This document shows positions 6,830-13,064 of a stretch of DNA of 42,912 bases, one piece after another. Where the stretch lies: positions 1 through 42,912 of the IMG/VR virus record IMGVR_UViG_3300009161_000008, one strand, 5' to 3'. The notes under the pieces are model-generated. The model was not told the DNA's origin. It was given only the letters and a program-made list of their open reading frames with translations, and searched no databases. A program made the translations under genes and the position numbers. Positions within the stretch are counted from its first letter, which is position 1. Each line of letters begins with the position of its first letter. The stretch comes from a virus.

Positions 6830-7638
6830 TCAACAATGATAGGCGAACTCTCGGCAGGAAGTCCAGCGTAGATTCCAGTTTCTTTGGCGTTCTGCATACG
6901 CACCAACTCAACATCTACAACCTGCTGAACCTCATCAATACGCCATTGAGGTAATTCGTAGAAACCAATCGAGTAAGGCTCTTTCTTCTCGATGAAGGCA
7001 AACAGGAACTTGGGCTTCGTGCCACTTACGATTTCAACACCCTTCTGGTAGAAGAAGGCTTGCACGTCGTAACCCTTCGAATAAATCTCAGACTTAACGG
7101 TTCGCTTAGTAGGAGTGTCGTTGATAGTCTTCCAGTCGATGATTACGTTTTGGCTGGCGTTGTAGAAATCCAAGCGACCCTTAATCTTAACGCCAAGATA
7201 TTCACACTCAAAACCTGCTTCTACGTAAAGATTATCATTCCAGTCATTGCGTAATTTCCAGAACTGATTCTCACGGACACGGCTCATCATACCATCAACC
7301 ATTGCAACTTCTTCTTGGAACAGGAAGTTATCTTGCTTTGCATTCAAGCCAGAAGTGAATTCAGTCCAAGCAAGTTTACCAGCAGTCGTTCGGCGGTCAA
7401 CATCTGGAGCGAACATATAACGCTGTGGGAAAATGTCTGGTTCAAGGATTGCCATATGAACGGCAGTCCCGATACGGAACGCATCGCCAACCTTTTCGTC
7501 TGCCTTGCCGTCAATCCAAGTCTTGTAGTGAAGCGGGCTTACCAGAAACTTCTTGAGGGACGAGGCGTTGATGCCAGTCCATCCGTCATACATTGTTTGA
7601 CCGATTTTATTAACTAACTGTCCTGTTTTGATGTGCAT
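6826..7638 (-). CDS. RecE-like PD-(D/E)XK exonuclease
   Basis: A 270-residue nuclease. The N-terminus has the SSLKKFLVSPLHY and FRIGTAVHMAILEP motifs typical of exodeoxyribonuclease VIII-type phage nucleases. The catalytic core is GRLDFYN (Asp157) followed by IIDWKT (Asp168, Lys170). It would resect double-stranded DNA ends to produce single strands for the ERF annealing protein encoded in the same operon. ATG 7638 is chosen because it begins the conserved part and avoids an unsupported ten-residue extension. The stop overlaps the initiator start as ATGA. Confidence 0.88.
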   Translation of the reverse strand: MHIKTGQLVNKIGQTMYDGWTGINASSLKKFLVSPLHYKTWIDGKADEKVGDAFRIGTAVHMAILEPDIFPQRYMFAPDVDRRTTAGKLAWTEFTSGLNAKQDNFLFQEEVAMVDGMMSRVRENQFWKLRNDWNDNLYVEAGFECEYLGVKIKGRLDFYNASQNVIIDWKTINDTPTKRTVKSEIYSKGYDVQAFFYQKGVEIVSGTKPKFLFAFIEKKEPYSIGFYELPQWRIDEVQQVVDVELVRMQNAKETGIYAGLPAESSPIIVE

Positions 7639-7683
7639 ATGTGGTGTGGGTGAAAGCACAGTATCCACATAATGAAGGGCTGG

Positions 7684-8115
7684 TCAAGGGGCAATCTGCT
7701 TTAATTTTATCAAGATTTTCGGAGTGCTGGAATGCTTCTTGGAAGTCGTCTTTAGGCAGATGATAGAGTCATCCACTAGGAATCCTTCGTCCGTAAGTGA
7801 ATCGAGGACAACCTTTTCCATATTATCTAAGTCAGGGCGAGTAGTCTTCCATTCCTCCTTTAACAAATATTTTTGAGGAGTGCTTTTATTCCAAGGAAAC
7901 TTAAACTCTATGTTTACTTCAGTTGGACAATCCCAGGGCTTTGCCGGTCTATGCTTTCTAATCTTTAACTTAAACTCTTCAATCCATTCTTTAATGGCAC
8001 TCTTAGCAAACTTACCTACAAACATCTGACCAGATTTACGTCTCATTATTCGTAAAGATGATTGATGTGTAGCCTTGGTGGGAATGATATTGACATCTAT
8101 TATGATTTCGTCCAT
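7684..8115 (-). CDS. rusA: RusA-type Holliday junction resolvase
   Basis: A 143-residue protein with the RusA signature: RPDLDNMEKVVLDSL (residues 93-107) followed by DDS (115-117) and a basic segment (KTTSKKH). The acidic residues bind metal and cleave four-way junctions made during recombination and replication. It is the first gene of the leftward operon and fits functionally with the exonuclease and ERF. ATG 8115 is chosen over an in-frame TTG nine bases earlier. Only 23 bases separate it from the divergent gene at 8139. Confidence 0.88.
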   Translation of the reverse strand: MDEIIIDVNIIPTKATHQSSLRIMRRKSGQMFVGKFAKSAIKEWIEEFKLKIRKHRPAKPWDCPTEVNIEFKFPWNKSTPQKYLLKEEWKTTRPDLDNMEKVVLDSLTDEGFLVDDSIICLKTTSKKHSSTPKILIKLKQIAP

Positions 8116-8120
8116 ATTAT
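8090..8120 (+). promoter_or_regulatory. Candidate sigma70-type promoter for rightward genes
   Basis: TTGACA at 8090-8095 and TATTAT at 8115-8120 are separated by 19 bases, longer than the usual 17. It reads toward the gene at 8139 and lies within the start of the resolvase gene, because the divergent intergenic gap is only 23 bases. The match is good at the hexamers, but the spacing lowers confidence. Confidence 0.4.
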
Positions 8121-8138
8121 GCAACTACACCAATATTT

Positions 8139-8630
8139 ATGGATTATCAAGCAAATAGCGAATCACTTAACGACCCGACGAAGAATATTCCTAAGCCAGT
8201 AAGAAAGATAGCAGAAAAACTTTTACAAGAAGGAACGAGTTGTGAAGAAACAGCAAAACTAGTATCTATCAGAAAGTCAACTATTGTTTCCGTAAGACAA
8301 CAAATGGAGGCTGACGGAAAACTTGAACTCGGTGCGTGGAAGCGTGAAGTGGCTGGGCTTCTGGGAGACTTTGTTCTCAAGGGGGCTACCAGACTATCAG
8401 AACAAGCGGAAAACATCCCTATAGGGCAACTGCCTATGGCTATCGCTATCGCCATCGACAAGGTTAGAGACTTGGCTGACGCTCCAACAGTCCGTATCGA
8501 GGCTCGCCTAAAGATTACGCAGGATGAACTTAATCGTGCTTTCGACATTGACACGACCGAGATTATAGGCAAAGTCGTAGATGCCAACCCAATACCAAAT
8601 AACGAAAATGACCCAAAACACCAGCAATAA
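8139..8630 (+). CDS. HTH protein, possible small terminase-like or regulatory protein
   Basis: A 163-residue protein with an N-terminal HTH (about residues 19-52, AEKLLQEGTSCEETAKLVSIRKSTI) and a helical middle with LPMAIAIAIDKVRDLAD, then PTVRIEARLKI near the C-terminus. This HTH-plus-helix plan is seen in small terminase subunits and in phage regulators. No other small terminase was recognised next to the large subunit at 18811, so this is a candidate, but its place as first rightward early gene argues for a regulator. Both readings remain open. Confidence 0.7.
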   Translation: MDYQANSESLNDPTKNIPKPVRKIAEKLLQEGTSCEETAKLVSIRKSTIVSVRQQMEADGKLELGAWKREVAGLLGDFVLKGATRLSEQAENIPIGQLPMAIAIAIDKVRDLADAPTVRIEARLKITQDELNRAFDIDTTEIIGKVVDANPIPNNENDPKHQQ

Positions 8631-8982
8631 CGTATCATTATCAGGCCCGCTTGTCGTGCGTATACTTGATGAAGCAAATGGATGCCTCGATGAAAATCGA
8701 GCCGAGATTACCCGCCTAAACTCAATTAACGAAGGGTTGAAGGACGCTCTCAATAAGGCAACGATTAAGGTTTCGGTGCAAGAAACCCTCTGGGTCACCT
8801 CCCAGAAGGTTCTCGGCGAGCAACTAGAGACCATTAACCATCTAAACGCACAAGTTGAATTCTTTAAACAAGAGTTCGAGGATGCATCCAATCAGCACTT
8901 GCAGTCGCTGTATGTTCTACAGGCTTTAAAAAAGAGCCTTGAAAATATGGTTGACTCTATCCACAAAGTAGAAAATAAGTAA
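8608..8982 (+). CDS. Hypothetical coiled-coil protein
   Basis: A 124-residue protein, acidic and helical, with long heptad-rich stretches (about residues 30-120, for example LETINHLNAQVEFFKQEFED). No family recognised. It overlaps the end of the preceding HTH gene. ATG 8608 gives the N-terminus MTQNTSNN, similar in style to the next gene (MTNNSNEQ). An in-frame ATG at 8581 would add nine residues. Likely cotranscribed with its neighbours. Confidence 0.65.
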   Translation: MTQNTSNNVSLSGPLVVRILDEANGCLDENRAEITRLNSINEGLKDALNKATIKVSVQETLWVTSQKVLGEQLETINHLNAQVEFFKQEFEDASNQHLQSLYVLQALKKSLENMVDSIHKVENK

Positions 8983-8990
8983 CTCTCCCT

Positions 8991-9425
8991 ATGACTAATA
9001 ACAGCAACGAACAGGACGGCATTCCTTCCTGCATTTTCACCAGCAACATTCTCGTTGAGAAAGAACCCATCGGTATTATCCAGATGATTAACCAAGGAGC
9101 GATTAGCCGTTTTGAAGCGTGGCAAGTCCTTCAGTTGATTCATCAAGATGAAATCAAATGCGGTCTTCCTCAGTATGGAGTGCTTACTGTATTCTCTCTC
9201 GCAAAGGATGTTAAGCAATTCCAAGAAATGTTTGAGCAGGGATGCGATATGCTTCGTGACGCTGGCATCATTGATGATGAATTTGAAAAGGCTACATTCG
9301 AAGCAATGAACAAAATCATTGCCAAGCAAAAGAAAATGAATGTGATTTCACCCCTTGACAAGAAGCCCAAGAAAGGCAAACTCAAGAAGTCCAAGAACAA
9401 CCCTTCCACTAAAAAGAACAACTAA
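8991..9425 (+). CDS. Hypothetical protein with Lys-rich C-terminal tail
   Basis: A 144-residue protein with a helical body (GIIQMINQGAISRFEAWQVL, FQEMFEQGCDMLRDAG) and a strongly basic C-terminal tail (from about residue 120, KKPKKGKLKKSKNN). The tail suggests binding to nucleic acid or another polyanion. No family recognised. The start codon follows a leader without a Shine-Dalgarno motif (actctcccta). Part of the small early rightward cluster. Confidence 0.75.
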   Translation: MTNNSNEQDGIPSCIFTSNILVEKEPIGIIQMINQGAISRFEAWQVLQLIHQDEIKCGLPQYGVLTVFSLAKDVKQFQEMFEQGCDMLRDAGIIDDEFEKATFEAMNKIIAKQKKMNVISPLDKKPKKGKLKKSKNNPSTKKNN

Positions 9426-9426
9426 T

Positions 9427-9882
9427 ATGACCAAATCAATCAGCCCAGAAACCAAGTCTTCGCCTATGTTCGCATACGCAAAGATTAATAACTTAAACAA
9501 TCGTGAAGCAACCCGTTTCGCAGAACTGTTTGTAGACACGCTAGACTTCGAAACCTTATGCAAGTCGCCAAAGGGACAACTAAAGTTGTCTTCTTATCGA
9601 GCATTCTGCCGTGAACCTAATATTGATAAAAATCAATATTATTATGTAACGACAGGTGTAGCAGAACCAGAAGCACGTCCTTCTCGCTCACAACTCGTGA
9701 TGGCTTATGAGAAGCAACGCAAGGCATACCTCAAGATAAAGGAATTGCGAGCAATCAAGCCGACTGAAGTAGATGAGATTATGTCAAATGCTAATCCATA
9801 TGAATTGTCTATTCCAGCCGGTCTGACTTATCGCACCGCAGTCTTGCAGGAAATCCTACGATACATCAGCACGACAAAGTAA
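9427..9882 (+). CDS. Hypothetical protein
   Basis: A 151-residue mixed-charge protein of no recognised family. It begins MTKSISPETK at ATG 9427, one base after the previous stop. The upstream in-frame extension is a basic shadow of the preceding gene and is rejected. The C-terminal half is helical and basic (AYEKQRKAYLKIKELRAIK). It ends the first block of rightward small genes and is followed by a terminator-like hairpin. Confidence 0.75.
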   Translation: MTKSISPETKSSPMFAYAKINNLNNREATRFAELFVDTLDFETLCKSPKGQLKLSSYRAFCREPNIDKNQYYYVTTGVAEPEARPSRSQLVMAYEKQRKAYLKIKELRAIKPTEVDEIMSNANPYELSIPAGLTYRTAVLQEILRYISTTK

Positions 9883-9892
9883 TCAAATTTCT

Positions 9893-9929
9893 GCTTGCTA
9901 GTTCGGAGATAGCGAGCATTCTTTTATTT
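9893..9929 (+). terminator. Rho-independent terminator after the early small-gene block
   Basis: An 8-bp stem (9893-9900 with 9910-9917, one G-T pair) with a 9-base loop is followed by a T-rich run (attcttttattt). It lies ten bases after the stop of the gene ending at 9882. The run is interrupted by A residues, so termination may be partial. Confidence 0.65.
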
Positions 9930-9936
9930 CGTAACG

Positions 9937-10027
9937 AACCGCACCTTGAAACTGCGGTTGACTGACGAGAGGGTTCTTGGACTCGATGAGTCAAGGACGA
10001 AAGTGGCACTAAGCCAGCCCTCTTTTT
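9937..10027 (+). ncRNA. Candidate structured RNA: hairpin plus three-way junction ending in a T-run
   Basis: A 7-bp hairpin (9937-9943 with 9953-9959) precedes a compact fold. An outer 6-bp stem (9968-9973 with 10018-10023) encloses two hairpins, one with 3+5 bp and a bulged G (9976-9984 with 9988-9995), the other with 4 bp (10004-10007 with 10013-10016). TTTTT follows at 10023-10027, 30 bases before the next gene. This could be a small RNA, a leader sensor or an elaborate terminator. It does not match a riboswitch class I can name. A hammerhead reading was tested and rejected. Confidence 0.5.
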
Positions 10028-10057
10028 AGTTTTCCTTTCTACCAATAATACAACACT

Positions 10058-10291
10058 ATGAGTAACGAAGAATTGCCAGAAGACCAGTTTTATGAAACCG
10101 AAAACATTGCTTTTAAAGAAGTTCTTGTAAAGTATTTCGGCGGAGAAGTTCCTACCGAAAAGGCTCGCAAGAGTGCTTTCAAGTTATTGTTTGATACTAC
10201 TGTCTTTAACGCTCCAACCGAAACTAGCGACCCGCTTGATGGTATGAACCCAACGGAACGCCAAGAGTGGATGGATTTTAACTCCTACTAA
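10058..10291 (+). CDS. Small acidic hypothetical protein
   Basis: A 77-residue acidic protein, no family recognised. Its middle (KARKSAFKLLFDTTVF) looks helical, and the ends are polar and acidic. It starts after the structured RNA candidate with a leader lacking a Shine-Dalgarno motif (aatacaacact). Small acidic early phage proteins often bind host enzymes, but nothing here shows a target. Confidence 0.7.
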   Translation: MSNEELPEDQFYETENIAFKEVLVKYFGGEVPTEKARKSAFKLLFDTTVFNAPTETSDPLDGMNPTERQEWMDFNSY

Positions 10292-10313
10292 TCAACAACC
10301 AATAACGAACACA

Positions 10314-10817
10314 ATGAGCAACCAACCCGTCGAGTGGGCTTACAACAACCTCACTATCAGCACAATCAATAACGAGAAGAAGGACGCACTAGACTTATTC
10401 TACCTGCAAGAAGAACTGGTAGACTTAGATGACAAATCTAAGTTAACATTCTTTACGCACTCTCCTATCCCAATTATGTTGATTGAGACTGCTGGTGAGA
10501 ATGATGAATTCACTATGAGTCAGAACATTGAGATGACTGGATACGCTACCCTGCACGAATATACAATTAAGAACTGGGGCTGTCCTACTGATGCAATTGA
10601 TGTTGAGTTCAGCCAAATCAATGAATACGCACTCAACTATGAGTTCCGCACACGCTCCTGTTCCCCATTGAAATGGATGAAGGAAGTCTCCGAGCAATAC
10701 CCAACCTTAATGTTTGAGATGGAAGGCACTAATGAGTTTGAACTCTGGGATGAGTTTAATATGGTTCTTATTGATGGCAAAGAAGTCGTGATGGAATATA
10801 AGAAGAAGCAACGCTAA
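10314..10817 (+). CDS. YubB/Api92-like ferredoxin-fold protein (DUF1281-like)
   Basis: A 167-residue acidic protein. An early aromatic/Asn pattern (WAYNNLTIS) and the central NWGCPTDAIDVEF followed by YEFRTRSCSPLKWMKEVSEQYP match the layout I know from the YubB/Api92 ferredoxin-like family, in which a conserved NWGtkwd motif is followed by a substituted FeTaWsPP-type segment and the wl..ls..yP helix. The family is common in phages and plasmids and has no firm function. It is the last protein gene before the tRNA cluster, five bases upstream of tRNA-Gln. Confidence 0.65.
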   Translation: MSNQPVEWAYNNLTISTINNEKKDALDLFYLQEELVDLDDKSKLTFFTHSPIPIMLIETAGENDEFTMSQNIEMTGYATLHEYTIKNWGCPTDAIDVEFSQINEYALNYEFRTRSCSPLKWMKEVSEQYPTLMFEMEGTNEFELWDEFNMVLIDGKEVVMEYKKKQR

Positions 10818-10822
10818 TTTAC

Positions 10823-10893
10823 ACCCGCATCGTGTAATGGTAGCACGGAAGGTTTTGGTCCTTCTAGTCTAGGTTCGAGTCCTAGTGCGGGTA
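10823..10893 (+). tRNA. tRNA-Gln (anticodon UUG)
   Basis: Acceptor stem acccgca/tgcgggt, anticodon stem gaagg/ccttc with loop ttttggt (anticodon TTG), and T-arm ctagg/cctag with TTCGAGT loop. CCA is not encoded. First of five closely spaced tRNAs. Confidence 0.93.
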
Positions 10894-10907
10894 TGTTCTT
10901 TCACATC

Positions 10908-10992
10908 AGAGGGTTGGCAGAGTGGTCTATTGCGTCAGTCTTGAAAACTGAAGTGGGTAACACCACCATCCGTTCAAATCGGATACCCTCTA
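10908..10992 (+). tRNA. tRNA-Ser (anticodon UGA)
   Basis: Acceptor stem agagggt/accctct, anticodon stem tcagt/actga with loop cttgaaa (anticodon TGA), a long variable arm typical of tRNA-Ser, and T-arm atccg/cggat. The 85-base length fits a class II tRNA. Confidence 0.93.
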
Positions 10993-10998
10993 CTTTTC

Positions 10999-11071
10999 GG
11001 GCGTGTAACTCAGCGGTTAGAGTGGAGTCTTTATAAGGCTTAAGTCGGGGGTTCGATTCCCCTCACGCCCA
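10999..11071 (+). tRNA. tRNA-Ile (anticodon UAU)
   Basis: Acceptor stem gggcgtg/cacgccc, anticodon stem gagtc/ggctt (with wobble pairs) with loop tttataa giving anticodon TAT for the ATA codon, and T-arm ggggg/cccct. A UAU anticodon is used instead of the more common modified CAU tRNA for ATA. Confidence 0.92.
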
Positions 11072-11078
11072 TACTTTC

Positions 11079-11151
11079 ACGGCAGTAACTCAACTGGTAG
11101 AGTATCTGCTTTCCAAGCAGGATGTTGCGGGTTCGACCCCCGCTTGCCGTA
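11079..11151 (+). tRNA. tRNA-Gly (anticodon UCC)
   Basis: Acceptor stem acggcag/ttgccgt (terminal G-T), anticodon stem tctgc/gcagg with loop tttccaa (anticodon TCC), and T-arm gcggg/cccgc with TTCGACC loop. Confidence 0.93.
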
Positions 11152-11155
11152 ATTT

Positions 11156-11227
11156 GCATCTGTAATTCAATGGTAGAATACCTGTTTTGTAAACAGGCTG
11201 TTGTCGGTTCAAGTCCGTCCAGATGCT
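11156..11227 (+). tRNA. tRNA-Thr (anticodon UGU)
   Basis: Acceptor stem gcatctg/cagatgc, anticodon stem cctgt/acagg with loop tttgtaa (anticodon TGT), and T-arm gtcgg/ccgtc with one T-T mismatch. Last of the tRNA cluster. Confidence 0.92.
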
Positions 11228-11850
11228 CACTTTACCAAATAGATTCATTCAAATCAAAACTGTAACGCTATTATACATTACATTTACCAAATAGATTCTA
11301 CCAAATCAAAACTGTAACGCTATTAATAGTAGACTGACCCCTGGCCCACCAGCGGACGCGGAAAAAATAAAAGTCAGAAAAATACAAAACACACCAAACA
11401 CCGGCTGCTACTAATCAGTATCTGACCGAAATACAACTATTCCAAACAACTGCAAATATGTAAAACGCTGTAAACTTAAAGAAGAGTGATTGCTACCTGA
11501 TTGAAATTGCCTAGTTAAGTTTTACCTACGTCAACAATACATTTACTGTATGTTCTAGACTTGTTGTGAATTATATAATTACGTCGATTTACGTTTACTG
11601 CATTTAGTATTTTTGATTATTCAGTTGTTATATAATATTACTATTAACAATAGAGTCCATCTATCTATGTCCATTTAGTCAAATGATGGCTTGCGGTATT
11701 CAATACACTTGATACTATTACATCTATGAGTCCTAGTAGTGCAACTATACAAAGCAACAGTTCAATTAACTCGATTGATCGAACTATGCTATTGATTGTA
11801 ACAGTCGTTGCATAGCACCACTAGTATTCATACAACAAAACAATAAACAT
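11228..11850. other. AT-rich non-coding region upstream of the amidotransferase gene
   Basis: About 620 bases with no plausible gene on either strand. It holds the 43-bp direct repeat pair (11231-11325) with two GTAACGCT octamers, then AT-rich sequence with short inverted repeats. One potential hairpin (11784-11789 with 11810-11815, with an inner 4-bp stem) ends 35 bases before the amidotransferase ATG. It probably contains the promoter and control sites for the 11851-15223 genes, but I could not place a convincing promoter. Confidence 0.6.
11231..11325. repeat. Pair of 43-bp direct repeats with GTAACGCT octamers
   Basis: Copies at 11231-11273 and 11283-11325 match at 40 of 43 positions and begin 52 bases apart, close to five helical turns. 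Both start TTTACCAAATAGATTC and end with GTAACGCTATTA. The same octamer recurs in the array at 15408-15685 beyond the amidoligase genes, suggesting a common DNA-binding protein. Confidence 0.85.
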
Positions 11851-12948
11851 ATGTGTAAGATGATTGCAATTAGCCGTATTGCTACTAAAAATAGCAAACA
11901 GGCATCAGCACTAGTGCTGAAAATGTCCCTATTACTAGGGGCATCACAAAAAGATGGATTCGGTTATTCTATTAAACATCAAGGCGGTCAATACACGGAA
12001 CGGTATCTTTCACCAGATGCTGTTGCTGGTATGGGCACTCTTAAAGAGAGCGTTGATATGCTTAAGACGAATATCAAAACGAAACTAGTCGAAGGAATCG
12101 ACTTTGATGTGAATGGTAGCAAACCTAAAAAGGGTGCAATTCACGGTTCTATTATTGCTCACGGCCGAACTGCTACTTGCAGTAAGACTATTGAGAACAC
12201 TCATCCATTCACTGGTTCTAACGAACACGGGACTTATACGATTGCACATAATGGTGTAGTCGAGTGGTCTGGTGTAAAACTACCATTACATACTACCTGC
12301 GATTCGGAGCATATCCTTAATTGCTTCCTTCACCTTAACGGCGAGCAATCCTTTAAAGATGGTCTTGCTGGTTATGCTGCAGTTGTAGGATTTGATTCAA
12401 TCGGTAATATGTTCGTATTACGAGATAACCGAGCACCACTATATATGTCGTATATCGTCGAATTAGACAGTTACGTCATTTGCACAGATAAGACGCATTG
12501 TTCCGAATTGACCAAGATGTTGTGCGACTTTAATTCGATCAAAAATCCTAATGTATCAACTCCAATGATGCTAGCGGACTATGTAAAGCACGTGTTTCAA
12601 GCAAATGGTGAAGTCACCTCATCGGAGTTTCCCAAGTTCAATAGTGCTATGTCTTATGCTAGCACCGCTAGTGTTTACCGGAGTCTTGGTAGTGCTGGTG
12701 CTAGTGGTTATACTGGTGGTTATAGCGGTGGTTATTCACCAGGAACATACAAGTCCTATGTTCCATATACTCCTCCTACTCCTATCACCCCTGCTACTCC
12801 TAGCACTCCTGCTAAAGAACCAGAAGAAGTAGTCACAGAATCCGAGAAAGCGATGTTAGACGCTTATCACAAGCGTTCGATGGAACAGTCGAAAAAGAAT
12901 AGTCGTAAGCAAACCAAGGCTTGGAAGGATTCCGACTGGGGCTACTAA
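11851..12948 (+). CDS. Class II glutamine amidotransferase (Ntn-type)
   Basis: A 365-residue protein. Removal of Met1 would expose Cys2, the nucleophile that releases ammonia from glutamine in class II amidotransferases. Supporting motifs are DGFGYSI (35-41), HGRTAT (104-109), NTHPF (116-120), AHNGVV (132-137) and CDSEH (150-154), in the family order. The domain ends near residue 240. The C-terminal third is low complexity (Gly/Tyr/Ser repeats, then Thr/Pro repeats) with a basic tail. No synthetase domain is fused, so the ammonia is probably passed to the amidoligase encoded next. The use of ACTAGT-like codon pairs differs from the structural genes. Confidence 0.88.
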   Translation: MCKMIAISRIATKNSKQASALVLKMSLLLGASQKDGFGYSIKHQGGQYTERYLSPDAVAGMGTLKESVDMLKTNIKTKLVEGIDFDVNGSKPKKGAIHGSIIAHGRTATCSKTIENTHPFTGSNEHGTYTIAHNGVVEWSGVKLPLHTTCDSEHILNCFLHLNGEQSFKDGLAGYAAVVGFDSIGNMFVLRDNRAPLYMSYIVELDSYVICTDKTHCSELTKMLCDFNSIKNPNVSTPMMLADYVKHVFQANGEVTSSEFPKFNSAMSYASTASVYRSLGSAGASGYTGGYSGGYSPGTYKSYVPYTPPTPITPATPSTPAKEPEEVVTESEKAMLDAYHKRSMEQSKKNSRKQTKAWKDSDWGY

Positions 12949-13013
12949 TCATTAGGTTTGATCAAAATCCTTCAATTCATCAATTACCATAGTTCAAAAA
13001 CAGAACTAAATTG

Positions 13014-13050
13014 AGTTTTAAGGCATCCCTAGTAATAGGGATGTAAAACT
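13014..13050 (+). promoter_or_regulatory. Long stem-loop between amidotransferase and amidoligase genes
   Basis: Two 7-bp helices are stacked with a three-base bulge: 13014-13020 pairs with 13044-13050, and 13024-13030 with 13037-13043, around a six-base loop. It ends 14 bases before the amidoligase ATG at 13065. The bases after it are pyrimidine-rich but not a proper T-run, so it may be a weak attenuator, an mRNA processing or stability element, or a translation control hairpin. Confidence 0.6.
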
Positions 13051-13064
13051 TTCCCCCCTTTCCT

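Noticed and set aside
9962-10001. Hammerhead-ribozyme-like core words (CTGACGAG ... CGAAA) in the structured RNA
   Set aside because: The words match, but beyond the first G-C pair stem II does not form, no complementary stem III or cleavable UH site lies in the required place for type I or III, and stem I is offset by two bases.
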